A stretch of 14,893 bases of DNA from DAOUEG01 sp964595455 (GCA_964595455.1 CAZQQL010000079.1:1-14893), one strand, 5' to 3'. Shown: positions 7,112-14,641, numbered from the stretch's first letter. The notes: generated by a model not told the origin, from the sequence alone. Translations and numbers: made by a program.

Positions 7112-7774
7112 ATGACGAACGAAACGGACGGTGATGCAACGATCAAGGAAAACATCGAAGCCCATTTGTGCTGGGACAGCTGCCTGGAAACTTCAGGAGT
7201 GGATGTGGAAGTAAAAGACGGCAGCGTCGTCCTCAAAGGTAGCGTGCCATCGCTGCGTTCCCGCGCCGCAGCGGAAGAGGATGCCCGCTCGATACGGGGC
7301 GTCCGTGAAATCCGAAATCTCCTCATCGTTGAGCCGGAACTGGAAGCCGGCGATGACGAGATCACCTCCGCCGTCCGCAACATACTGGACTGGACAAGCG
7401 ACATCGACGCCGCCGGTATCCGTGTGCAGGCCAGGAAAGGGATTGTTCTGCTGCAGGGCTCGGTAGAGACATTCTGGGAAAAACAGCTTGCCTCGGAAAT
7501 CGCCGCCGATGTAATCGGCGTGCGTGATGTCATCAACGAACTGAGCGTAGACACGCCGATATCGGACGCCGACCCGGACATCGAACAGGAAATCATCCTT
7601 GCCGTCGGGCGCAGTTCCGCCTTCGACGAGACCGATATCTCGGTCAAGGTCAATAAGGGCCACGTTACGCTGACCGGCCGCGTGCCCACCTGGGACTCCT
7701 ATGTCGAGGCGGACGAGATCGCCCAGCATACGGACGGCGTGACCGGCGTGACCAACCGCCTGACTGTGGAGTAG
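7112..7774 (+). CDS. BON domain protein with three BON repeats
   Basis: A 220-residue protein composed of three successive BON domains at about 9-74, 82-147 and 155-220. Each shows an amphipathic helix, the beta segment ending in Gly (VVLKGSV, VLLQGSV, VTLTGRV), a second helix with Ala/Glu, and the closing G-V-x-x-V/I-x-N-x-L pattern. BON domains bind phospholipid or other envelope surfaces and occur in osmotic-stress proteins such as OsmY. There is no signal peptide or lipobox, so it is either cytosolic or exported by an unusual route. AGGAG lies 5 nt before the ATG. Its stop is 7 bp from the end of the converging LctP gene, and no clear terminator is seen between them. Confidence 0.92.
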   Translation: MTNETDGDATIKENIEAHLCWDSCLETSGVDVEVKDGSVVLKGSVPSLRSRAAAEEDARSIRGVREIRNLLIVEPELEAGDDEITSAVRNILDWTSDIDAAGIRVQARKGIVLLQGSVETFWEKQLASEIAADVIGVRDVINELSVDTPISDADPDIEQEIILAVGRSSAFDETDISVKVNKGHVTLTGRVPTWDSYVEADEIAQHTDGVTGVTNRLTVE

Positions 7775-7781
7775 CAGTTTT

Positions 7782-9440
7782 CTATTCGAACCAGCTTGTG
7801 AGGAGCGGGGCAAGGAGCCAGGCCGCTCCGCCGGCGAGCAGCGCGTAGAGAATGGAAACCGGGAGATTCCTCCGGACCACCATTCCTTCCCGGCCGAGCA
7901 TCCCGACCGTGGTCAGCACAGCCACCACGTTATGGATACAGATCATGTTCCCTGCTGCTCCGCCGACCGCCTGGAGCGCCAGGATGGTCGTGGTTGGCAG
8001 TCCGAGCTGCTCGGCGGTATTCAACTGGAGCGCGCCGAACATGATATTGGAGACTGTGTTGCTGCCGGAAATGAACGCCCCCAGGGCGCCCACCAGCGGC
8101 GCCGCCAGGTACCAGGCCGTCCCGACGATATTGGCCGCCGTCATGGCCATGACGATGAGCATGGAATCGCGCTCGTCCGGGCCGCTGGAATTCATATAGA
8201 TGTAGACCATCCCCAGGGTGAAGAACAGCGCTATCGCCGCCGGTCCGATCATCCTGAACGTATCCCGCGTTACCTTGACTGTCCGGCGCCAGCTGAGATT
8301 GAAGAGCAGGGGGATGATACAGGCAACCAGCAGGAACGGGATGATGCCGGGATTGTACAGCGGCGCGATCCCCCGCCCGATGCCCGTTCCGAAGATATCG
8401 TTCCAGGACAGCCTGATGCCCTGGAGAAGGTCATTAACGCGGAAGAAGTCCAGGCGGGTGATGAGCAGCAGCACGCCGATCAGCCCGTACGGGAGCCATG
8501 CTTTCCAGGTGGGTATTTGCCCGCCGGAGGGTCCGGTATCGATAGATATCTTCCCCTCCCAGGAAGCCGGCCATCCCTCCCGCGACGGAAAGTCCCAGAT
8601 GGTCTTCGGCGCGAGAAAGCCCCGGGAAACAGCCAGGATGAATACCGGGATGGCGATGAGCGAACCGAGCAGCGCCGGCAATTCATATCCGACGAACACC
8701 GCCACCGCCATCTGCGGTATGGTGAAAACAAACCCGGCGAACAGCGCCAGCGGCCAGACTTCCAGCCCTCTGCTGAACGATCCTTCAGCGATTTTCGTCA
8801 TGACGGAAACGATGATAAGTGGTATGAACGACCCGACGACGAAGTGCAGAATACCCGCCGTAGCGCCGATGTTGACAAGGAAATCGTTGAAGTTCTGTCC
8901 CGCGGGCAACGACACCAGTTCCCGCAGGGGCTCGAAACCGCCCCAGATGGGCACGCCCACCGCTCCGAAGGAGACCGCGGTGCTGTCCCCGATGAGCGCG
9001 GTGATGGCGGCGATGAGGGGCGGAAATCCCAGGCCGACCAGCAGCGGAGCGCATACCGCCGCCGGCGTCCCGAAACCCGCGGCGGCTTCCAGAAACGAGA
9101 CCATGAGCCAGGCGATGAGGAGTACCTGGAAGCGTCGGTCCCGGGAGATGGATGTCATCGACGAGGAAATGCGCTGGATGGTGCCGGACTCACGCAGCAA
9201 TTGCAGAATGAGCACGGCCCCGAAGACGATGATGAGGATATCGATGGCGTTGATGAAACCGGCCAATGTGGCCGCCCCGAGCCAGTCGAACGTCATGCTC
9301 CAGGCGGTCCCGGCGATGACAGCGGCGACGAGCCAGCCGATTGGCATCGCGAGCATGGCCGGCCAGGAAAAAACGACCATCAGCACGCCGATGATCAGGA
9401 TCGGCAGCGCGGCAATGATCGCCAGAACCCAGCCTTCCAC
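7782..9440 (-). CDS. LctP family L-lactate/glycolate-type permease
   Basis: A polytopic inner-membrane transporter of about 552 residues with 12 or more helices. The LctP family segments are visible: SFLEAAAGFGTPAA (about 115-128), GDSTAVSFGAVGVP (151-164), and near the C-terminus SGSNTVSNIMFG and GNMICIHNVVAVLTTVG. Characterised members import L-lactate, D-lactate or glycolate with protons. I chose the GTG at 9440 because GGAGGT (9456-9451) lies 10 nt upstream and the protein then starts EGWVLAIIAALPILI, as the family does; a TTG at 9518 would add 26 unsupported residues. It diverges from the CaiB-1 gene across 254 bp. Import of a short hydroxy acid for activation by the neighbouring CoA-transferases is possible but unproven. 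Confidence 0.9.
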   Translation of the reverse strand: MEGWVLAIIAALPILIIGVLMVVFSWPAMLAMPIGWLVAAVIAGTAWSMTFDWLGAATLAGFINAIDILIIVFGAVLILQLLRESGTIQRISSSMTSISRDRRFQVLLIAWLMVSFLEAAAGFGTPAAVCAPLLVGLGFPPLIAAITALIGDSTAVSFGAVGVPIWGGFEPLRELVSLPAGQNFNDFLVNIGATAGILHFVVGSFIPLIIVSVMTKIAEGSFSRGLEVWPLALFAGFVFTIPQMAVAVFVGYELPALLGSLIAIPVFILAVSRGFLAPKTIWDFPSREGWPASWEGKISIDTGPSGGQIPTWKAWLPYGLIGVLLLITRLDFFRVNDLLQGIRLSWNDIFGTGIGRGIAPLYNPGIIPFLLVACIIPLLFNLSWRRTVKVTRDTFRMIGPAAIALFFTLGMVYIYMNSSGPDERDSMLIVMAMTAANIVGTAWYLAAPLVGALGAFISGSNTVSNIMFGALQLNTAEQLGLPTTTILALQAVGGAAGNMICIHNVVAVLTTVGMLGREGMVVRRNLPVSILYALLAGGAAWLLAPLLTSWFE

Positions 9441-9572
9441 AATTCGCCCCACCTCCAGGCCAACCGGACTCCCGACGGCCGTTCGCCTCAGTCCAGTATC
9501 ATTCGGCCCCTGCGGCAACGGGTATACGTAAGCTTACTCAATTCCAGCGGAGCTTCGCAGCACGCTTCAGGT

Positions 9573-9601
9573 TGCCCCGAGCGGAGTCCGGATATTATAA
9601 T
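9573..9601 (+). promoter_or_regulatory. Promoter of the first CaiB gene
   Basis: TTGCCC (9573-9578) and a perfect TATAAT (9596-9601) are spaced by 17 bp and point at the CaiB gene starting at 9695. The predicted leader is about 87 nt. It begins soon after the -10 with a perfect 7-bp hairpin: GAAATCC (9616-9622), loop CTGC, GGATTTC (9627-9633). A second small stem GTCCC/GGGAC is at 9642-9657. No known riboswitch core is recognised. Confidence 0.65.
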
Positions 9602-9694
9602 GAATCTGAATCAGAGAAATCCCTGCGGATTTCCGGACACTGTCCCCTTCAAGGGACGAAAATTCTCACAGCCCAATGCACAGGAGGACCAGCC

Positions 9695-10942
9695 ATGCTG
9701 AGTTGTTACCGTATCCTCGATATCACCACGGACAAGGCGTTCATCGCCGGACGCGCGCTGAGTGATTTCGGGGCGGAGGTAATCAAGATAGAACAACCGG
9801 GCGGCGACGCATCCCGGTCCGTGCCCCCGTTCTACAAGGACGATCCCGATCCGGAAAAGAACCTCTGGTGGCTGTCCTTCAACGCCAACAAAAAAGGTAT
9901 TACGCTGGACATTGAAAAAGAGGCGGGGCGTGACCTCTTTAAAAAACTGCTGAAAACGGCGGACGCGGTACTGGAATCATTCGCTCCGGGTTACCTGGAC
10001 AGTCTCGGGCTGGGGTACAAAGACCTGAGCGCCGTCAATCCGGGCATCGTCCTGACGTCCATCACCGGCTTCGGGCAGCGAGGCCCCTACCGGGATTACA
10101 AGGACCCGGACATCGTGGTGCGGGCGCTCGGCGGGCTGGTGCATTCCGTGGGTTATGACGACCGTCCGCCGCTCGTGTCGTCGTTCCGCCACACCCACAG
10201 CCTCGGGGCCATGAACGGGGCTGCCGGCACGATGATCGCCCTTATCCAGCGGGTCCATACCGGGACCGGCCAGCACGTGGACTCATCTGCCCAGCAGGCC
10301 ATCGATATCACCGCCTCGGCGGAGGTCGAAGGTCCCTACGCGCTCTTCGGTAAGGTCATCACCCGTCACGGCCGGGCCCGCGCCGAGGTCACCCTCAAGG
10401 ACGGCTCGACGTTCTACAACACGCTCATCTGGGAATGCAAGGACGGCTACATCGCCCTCAACCTGCTGCTGAACCCCAGCGGCGCCAAGAACAACGCCAC
10501 CATGTTCGCCTATATCGAGAAGGACGGGATCCCTATCGGCACGTTCAAGGACTGGGACTGGACGACAAAAAGCTGGGAGGACATGACCCGCGCCCAGGCC
10601 GACGAGATGGCGGTCATCCTCGAGAAGTTCTTCAAGAACCACACCAAGAAGGAACTGCTCGATATGGCGGTGGAGAACCGGTTCCAGCTCGGGCCGTGTA
10701 ATAATGCTGAAGACATCCTGGCCCATCCACAGCTCAAAGCCCGAGGTTTCTGGCAGGACATCGACCACCCGGAATTGGGAACATCGCTCAAGTTCCCCGG
10801 CGGGGCTGTCAAGACAACGCAGGGGTACGTCGGCCCCAGGCGCCGTGCCCCGCGCATCGGCGAGCACAACTCTGAAGTCTTCGGCGCGCTCGGCCTGTCC
10901 GAAACGGAATTGGCAGATTTGAAGAAAAAGAGGGTCATTTAG
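9695..10942 (+). CDS. CaiB/BaiF family (class III) CoA-transferase homologue, catalytic Asp replaced
   Basis: A 415-residue cytosolic protein. The family opening RILDITTDKAFIAGRALSDFGAEVIKIEQPGGD (6-38), the middle GFGQRGPY (125-132), TGTGQHVDSSAQQA (189-202) and the end GEHNSEVFGALGLSETELADLKKKRVI are characteristic. Class III transferases move CoA between carboxylic acids via an aspartyl-CoA anhydride. Counting back 21 residues from TG-x-GQ, the partner gene at 11121 has Asp (D179), while this protein has His (H168, in RHTHSL), so the usual nucleophile appears to be missing. ATG 9695 is preferred because AGGAGG lies just upstream; longer frames run back into the promoter. Substrate unknown. 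It may act as a non-catalytic partner, or with altered chemistry. Confidence 0.88.
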   Translation: MLSCYRILDITTDKAFIAGRALSDFGAEVIKIEQPGGDASRSVPPFYKDDPDPEKNLWWLSFNANKKGITLDIEKEAGRDLFKKLLKTADAVLESFAPGYLDSLGLGYKDLSAVNPGIVLTSITGFGQRGPYRDYKDPDIVVRALGGLVHSVGYDDRPPLVSSFRHTHSLGAMNGAAGTMIALIQRVHTGTGQHVDSSAQQAIDITASAEVEGPYALFGKVITRHGRARAEVTLKDGSTFYNTLIWECKDGYIALNLLLNPSGAKNNATMFAYIEKDGIPIGTFKDWDWTTKSWEDMTRAQADEMAVILEKFFKNHTKKELLDMAVENRFQLGPCNNAEDILAHPQLKARGFWQDIDHPELGTSLKFPGGAVKTTQGYVGPRRRAPRIGEHNSEVFGALGLSETELADLKKKRVI

Positions 10943-10973
10943 GAGTAGAGGCGAATGATGATAAACTCCCTTG

Positions 10974-11064
10974 GTCCCTCTTTGCGAAAGAGGGACAATT
11001 AGGCGGGCTTGGCAGAGCACTGCGGCTAGCTCATACTATCGCCTCTCTTTCGTAAAGAGAGGCG
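10974..11064. repeat. Two related short hairpins (REP-like element) between the CaiB genes
   Basis: GTCCCTCTTT (10974-10983) pairs perfectly with AAAGAGGGAC (10987-10996) around GCG, and CGCCTCTCTTT (11040-11050) pairs perfectly with AAAGAGAGGCG (11054-11064) around CGT. Both share the pattern C/T-rich stem ending TTT, three-base loop, AAA. They are separated by 43 nt. No T-run follows either, so they are poor terminators. The layout resembles paired REP/BIME-type elements or a small MITE. They may also protect or attenuate the message between the two CaiB genes, where no other gene is seen in the 178-bp gap. Confidence 0.7.
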
Positions 11065-11120
11065 GGGACATTTACGCATACCAGCAACATATTGTACCTG
11101 CTACCTAAAAGGAGTCAACC

Positions 11121-12350
11121 ATGACGAAGCAACCATTCGAAGGAGTGAAACTGCTGCAGCTCTGCTGGGCCGGCGTGGGCGTATATACCTGTAATTACCT
11201 CAGCCATTTCGGGGCAACGACCATCCGCGTCGAGACCGCCACGAGGCCGGACCCCGTGCGCCAGTTCGCGCCGTTCGCCCCGGCCCCCGAGGGTGAACCG
11301 GTAGGTCTGGAACGCTCGGCCTTCTTCTCGATAACCCATACCGCGCCGGAAATGGGCATCGCCCTGAACTTCAAGAAGCCGGAAGCGATCGAGATATTCA
11401 AGAAGCTCGTCAAATGGGCGGACATCGTGGCGGAAGGTTTTCCCGCCGGCGTTATGGACAAGCAGGGTCTCGATTACGAGGGGCTGCGCAAGATCAACCC
11501 TGAGATCATCATGTTCCGCACCTGCGGGTACGGTCACACCGGCCCGATGGCGGACCAGCCGGGCTTCGGGAGCATCCTGACCGCCGTCACGCTCATGGAC
11601 AATATGGTCGGCTGGCCGGACCGGCCGCCGGTGCCGCCATCCACGTATTACACCGACCAGTTGAACCCCATGTACGCCACGCTTTCCATCATGGCGGCGC
11701 TGGACTACAAGCGCCGGACCGGCAAGGGGCAATACATCGACCATTCCCAGATCGAGACCGGCATCAACTATATGACGCCGCTGGTCCTGGACTACCAGGC
11801 CAACAACCGCGAGATGAAGCCGAACGGCAACAAGTGCGAATTCGCCGCTCCTCACGGCATCTATAAATGCAAGGGGGAAGACCGCTGGGTGGCCATCGCC
11901 GTCATGACAGATGAAGAATGGCATGCTTTCCGTCAGGCCATCGGTACGCCTCCGTGGACGCTGCGGGCGGACTTCGGGAGTGCGGCGGGCAGGGCAGCCC
12001 GCAGCGATGAACTGGACAGGTTGGTGGAATCCTGGACCGTCAACAATCCGCCGGAAGCCGTCGAAGAGCTGCTGCAGAAGGCCGGCGTTGGCGCCGGCAC
12101 TGTGTCGGATGCCCGTGACATCGATGAAGACCCACAGATGAACTACTACAACTTCTACCGGGAACTGGACCATCCTTATATGGGACGGCTGCGGTACTAC
12201 CATCCTGCCGGGATCAAGCTTTCCGGGGCGGAGACACAGATCAAGCGGGCCGTCCTCGTCGGCGAGCATACCGATCAGATCTGCCGGGAAGTCCTGGGGA
12301 TGACCCAGGAAGAAATCGACAGCCTGCGGAAAAAGGGCATTTTCGAATAG
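11121..12350 (+). CDS. CaiB/BaiF family (class III) CoA-transferase
   Basis: A 409-residue cytosolic CoA-transferase. Family features are GVKLLQLCWAGVGVYTCNYLSHFGATTIRVE (8-38), TCGYGHTGPMADQPGFG (134-150), the Tyr-rich YYTDQLNP with the probable catalytic D179, RRTGKGQYIDHSQIE (198-212), and the C-terminal VGEHTDQICREVLGMTQEEIDSLRKKGIFE. The reaction is transfer of CoA between two carboxylates through a covalent Asp intermediate; the acids cannot be told from sequence. AAGGAG lies 6 nt before the ATG. It follows CaiB-1 after a 178-bp gap with two hairpins, so it may be expressed from the same transcript at a different level. The two proteins are only distantly alike, which argues against a recent duplication and fits two different subunits or substrates. 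Confidence 0.92.
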   Translation: MTKQPFEGVKLLQLCWAGVGVYTCNYLSHFGATTIRVETATRPDPVRQFAPFAPAPEGEPVGLERSAFFSITHTAPEMGIALNFKKPEAIEIFKKLVKWADIVAEGFPAGVMDKQGLDYEGLRKINPEIIMFRTCGYGHTGPMADQPGFGSILTAVTLMDNMVGWPDRPPVPPSTYYTDQLNPMYATLSIMAALDYKRRTGKGQYIDHSQIETGINYMTPLVLDYQANNREMKPNGNKCEFAAPHGIYKCKGEDRWVAIAVMTDEEWHAFRQAIGTPPWTLRADFGSAAGRAARSDELDRLVESWTVNNPPEAVEELLQKAGVGAGTVSDARDIDEDPQMNYYNFYRELDHPYMGRLRYYHPAGIKLSGAETQIKRAVLVGEHTDQICREVLGMTQEEIDSLRKKGIFE

Positions 12351-12377
12351 CACAGAAGCGTAGGCCGGACGTAATGC

Positions 12378-13567
12378 ATGTATGACGTCATCGTGGTGGG
12401 GGCCGGACCGGCGGGCAGCCGGGTGGCTGAGCGGCTCGCCGGAGCGGGCCATCATGTGCTCGTTCTTGAACGCAAACCCGCTCCCGGCGGCAAACTCTGC
12501 TGTACCGGCATCATCAGCATCGAGTGCCTGGAAGCATTCTGCATAACGCCTTCCGTCATCCTCCGCCGCTACAACAGCGCCAGCCTGTTTTCACCTTCCG
12601 GGGATTTTGTCCGCGTGGAACGGGAGCAGGACCAGGCCTGTATCGTGGACCGTGACGCCTTTGATGAAACCCTGGCTGTCCGGGCCCAAAAGGCCGGAGC
12701 GGAATTCCGTTTCAATTGCGAGATCATCGAACTCGCCGGCTACTCCGGAGAAGCTATATCTGTAGCATACANNNNNNNNNNTACAAAGAAAAAGGCAGGA
12801 CGGACATCCTGGACAGTCGAGGCGTTATATTCGCCTGCGGGTATTCCCGGGGGTTGATCTCATCGCTGGGAATGGGCCGCCACGGCGATGTCACCACCGG
12901 CGCGCAGGCGGAAGTCGAAGCCCCATCCCTCAAAGAAGTGGAGGTCTATTTCGGAGATGTCTCCCCGAAGTTCTTCGGCTGGCTGGCCCCGACTGCACCC
13001 GGCAAAGCCAGGGCGGGGCTGCTGGCGAGGCACAATCCGCACGGACTGCTGAAAGAATGGCTTTTGCAGCTTGCCGCGCAAGGTAAGATCATCTCGGCTG
13101 ACGTTCCGTTGCACTACGGCGGTATCCCTCTCAAACCGCTGCCCAGGACATTCGGGGACCGCGTCCTCGTTGTCGGCGACGCGGCCGGCCAGGTAAAGCC
13201 AGTCACCGGCGGCGGCATCTACTACGGCCTGCTCTGCGCCGATATCGCCGCGAAACACCTCGACCGCGCCCTGAAAACAGGAGATCTTTCCGCCGCCAGC
13301 CTGGCCGGTTATGAGCGCGACTGGAAACAACTACTCGGGAAAGAACTTCGGGAAGGCTACTTTGCCCGACGGCTGTACGAGCGGTTGGGTTACGGATTCA
13401 TCGACCGGCTTTTCAGGACGGTACGCGAACAGGGCATCGCCGAAGCGCTGCTGCGGGAGCCTGACCTCAAGTTCGACTGGCACGGCGGAGCGCTGCGCCG
13501 TTTTGTCCGGCACCGGCCGGGGCTGGCGCTACGGGCATTAATCCATCTGCCTTTCTCAGGCCGGTAG
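12378..13567 (+). CDS. Geranylgeranyl reductase/FixC-type FAD-dependent oxidoreductase, interrupted by a scaffold gap
   Basis: One gene read in two frames on either side of the 10-N gap at 12772-12781. The first part (131 residues to 12770) has the FAD Rossmann motif DVIVVGAGPAGSRVAERL with the closing Glu (VLVLERK), the GGR-type segment GGKLCCTGIIS (37-47) and VDRDAFDETLAVRAQKAGA. The second part begins YKEKGRTDILDS, has FACGYSRGL, WLAPTAPGKARAGLL and the second FAD motif VVGDAAGQVKPVTGGGIYYGL. The frames join only if the true missing length is 2 modulo 3, so the 10 N is a placeholder or hides an indel. Family members reduce isoprenoid double bonds or pass electrons to quinones. It starts 27 nt after CaiB-2 without a clear Shine-Dalgarno site. 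Confidence 0.85.
12772..12781. other. Scaffold gap of 10 N inside the flavoprotein gene
   Basis: Ten undetermined bases. The coding frame before the gap and the frame after it differ, so the real sequence there is not 10 bases unless the gene carries a frameshift. A length of 8, 11, 14 or any 3n+2 would keep one reading frame. Confidence 0.95.
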
Positions 13568-13568
13568 T

Positions 13569-13598
13569 TTGACCCGAGGCTCGCGGACACGATACAAT
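13569..13598 (+). promoter_or_regulatory. Promoter of the GreA-fusion gene
   Basis: TTGACC (13569-13574) and TACAAT (13593-13598) are spaced by 18 bp, directly after the flavoprotein stop. The predicted start of transcription is near 13605, which places the ATG at 13597 inside the promoter and supports ATG 13633 as the real start codon. The gene can therefore be expressed independently of the CaiB unit. Confidence 0.6.
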
Positions 13599-13632
13599 GA
13601 AACCAGATTCGACCAATGGAGATAACTGCACT

Positions 13633-14439
13633 ATGACTAGCCCTGACCGGATTCCCACGCTCGGCGAGGCAGTATCCAGCTTCATAATGAAGCTTCCGGC
13701 GGAAAACAGGGAAATCGGCCAGACGGTGCTCTTCAAGTTCGCCCGGTGGATCGGCTGGGACCTCAGCTTCAGCCGCCTGGCTCCCCCCGCCGTCGCCGGA
13801 TACGCCGAACAACTTTCCACATCTGATACCGATTACCAGAAAAAACTTGAAATCCTTCGCTCCTTCCTCGCCTTCGCCAAGAAAAGCAACTGGAGCGCCA
13901 CCAACCTGGGGACTCATGTCAAGACCCGCAAGCCCAAGGCCAAAAAACCCACCCCCGTCAATCAGAAACAAGCAGAAGCCGTCACCCTTTCCCGTGACCG
14001 CCATACCGAACTGGTGGCGGAACTGGAGAACCTGAAAGCCCGCAGCAAGGAGCTTATCCTGGAGATCCAGAAAGCCGCCGCAGATAAAGACTTCCGGGAA
14101 AACGCCCCGCTCCACGCCGCCAAGGAAGAGCGCGGGCATGTCGAAGGGCGCGTCAAGGAACTCGAGGAGACGTTACGTGTCGCCACGATCCTCGACGATA
14201 AGAAAACGGCCGGCAACAAGTCCGGGGTCGGCGATTGCCTGCTTCTCTGCGACATGGCCTCCGGCGAGGACTGCCGATACACCATCGTGGACCCGCGTGA
14301 GGTCGATGCTCTCAAGGGCAAGATTTCACTTGCCTCACCCCTGGGCAGAGCGCTGCTTGGAAAACGTCCCGGGGACGTGGTGGAGTTCAAGGCGCCGGTG
14401 GGCAAGTTGAAGTTCCGTATCAAGAGCATAGAACGCTAA
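13633..14439 (+). CDS. GreA-like transcription elongation factor with an N-terminal recombinase-type SAM-like domain
   Basis: A 268-residue protein (from ATG 13633, GGAG 11 nt upstream). Residues 7-98 resemble the SAM-like core-binding domain of tyrosine recombinases (opening TLGEAVSSFIMKLP, later LRSFLAFAKKSNW). A basic linker KTRKPKAKKP (97-106) leads to a GreA coiled coil (about 116-185) with the tip DFRENAPL and AAKEERGHVEGRVKELEETL; D153 and E156 keep the spacing of the two acidic residues that coordinate Mg2+ in the RNA polymerase secondary channel. The C-terminal FKBP-like domain (195-268) contains SPLGRALLGKRPGDVVEFKAP. GreA rescues backtracked polymerase by stimulating transcript cleavage and is normally about 158 residues; the 110-residue front domain is the odd part. 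There is no catalytic domain of a recombinase, so integration activity is excluded. Confidence 0.85.
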   Translation: MTSPDRIPTLGEAVSSFIMKLPAENREIGQTVLFKFARWIGWDLSFSRLAPPAVAGYAEQLSTSDTDYQKKLEILRSFLAFAKKSNWSATNLGTHVKTRKPKAKKPTPVNQKQAEAVTLSRDRHTELVAELENLKARSKELILEIQKAAADKDFRENAPLHAAKEERGHVEGRVKELEETLRVATILDDKKTAGNKSGVGDCLLLCDMASGEDCRYTIVDPREVDALKGKISLASPLGRALLGKRPGDVVEFKAPVGKLKFRIKSIER

Positions 14440-14445
14440 GCGGTG

Positions 14446-14454
14446 TGGTATAAT
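14446..14454 (+). promoter_or_regulatory. Extended -10 promoter before the tRNA-like array
   Basis: TGG followed by a perfect TATAAT lies 14 bp before the first tRNA-like unit and just after the GreA-fusion stop. No matching -35 is present, which is normal for extended -10 promoters. The repeat spacer carries the related TGG-TATCAT at 14568-14576 and again at 14749-14757, each shortly before a tRNA-type 5' half, so every unit seems to have its own promoter. Confidence 0.6.
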
Positions 14455-14468
14455 AGTGTGAGGTCCAT

Positions 14469-14588
14469 GGGCCTGTAGCTCATTTGGGAGAGCGCCCCGA
14501 TTCATCGGGGAGGTAAGGGATCCAACTATTGGTTATCCTCTGGCTCTATTCATTGTTGACCTCAGCATGGTATCATAGATTTGTTTAT
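14469..14588 (+). repeat. tRNA-like repeat unit 1 (5' half like tRNA-Ala, aberrant 3' half)
   Basis: The first 26 bases equal the acceptor 5' strand, D-arm and base 26 of the intact tRNA-Ala at 14770. Then comes a perfect CCCCGA/TCGGGG stem with only TTCA between, making an anticodon arm of 16 rather than 17 bases, followed by AGGTAAGGG as in the real tRNA. After that no T-arm (TTCGA) and no complementary acceptor strand follow. Instead AGGGAT and ATCC-T-CT can pair around an inner CCAA/TTGG hairpin (about 14516-14540). The next unit starts exactly 120 bp later. It cannot be a standard tRNA; it may be a degenerate copy, a tRNA-derived small RNA, or a misassembly. Confidence 0.6.
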
Positions 14589-14641
14589 GGGCCTGTAGCT
14601 CATTTGGGAGAGCGCCCCGATTCATCGGGGAGGTAAGGGAT
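14589..14641 (+). repeat. tRNA-like repeat unit 2, cut by the scaffold gap
   Basis: These 53 bases are identical to 14469-14521. The sequence then runs into 100 N. After the gap the bases 14742-14769 equal 14561-14588 of unit 1. If unit 2 has the same length as unit 1, the true gap is 39 bases; if the array is longer, copies have been collapsed. Confidence 0.7.

Noticed and set aside
7932..9701. Very long plus-strand open frames (589 and 437 codons) opposite the LctP gene
   Set aside because: They are antisense to a clear LctP permease, rich in Arg/Pro/Asp/Gln or Ser/Met/Thr low-complexity runs, lack any family motif, and arise from high GC at codon third positions.
11115..12455. A 446-codon minus-strand open frame opposite CaiB-2
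   Set aside because: It covers the CaiB-2 gene and part of the next gene in antisense, has His/Arg/Gly-rich composition without domain patterns and no ribosome site.
13597..13632. ATG at 13597 as the start of the GreA-fusion protein
   Set aside because: The codon overlaps the predicted -10 (13593-13598), has no close ribosome site, and the extra 12 residues are not part of the domain pattern.
13633..13930. An integrase or integrated element next to the tRNA
   Set aside because: Only the SAM-like part is present and it is fused to GreA; the catalytic domain with the R-H-R-Y residues is absent and no attachment repeats of the tRNA 3' end are seen.
14469..14541. Unit 1 as a functional tRNA with CAT anticodon
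   Set aside because: The TTCAT string is tempting, but the anticodon arm is one base short and neither a T-arm nor a matching 3' acceptor strand follows.
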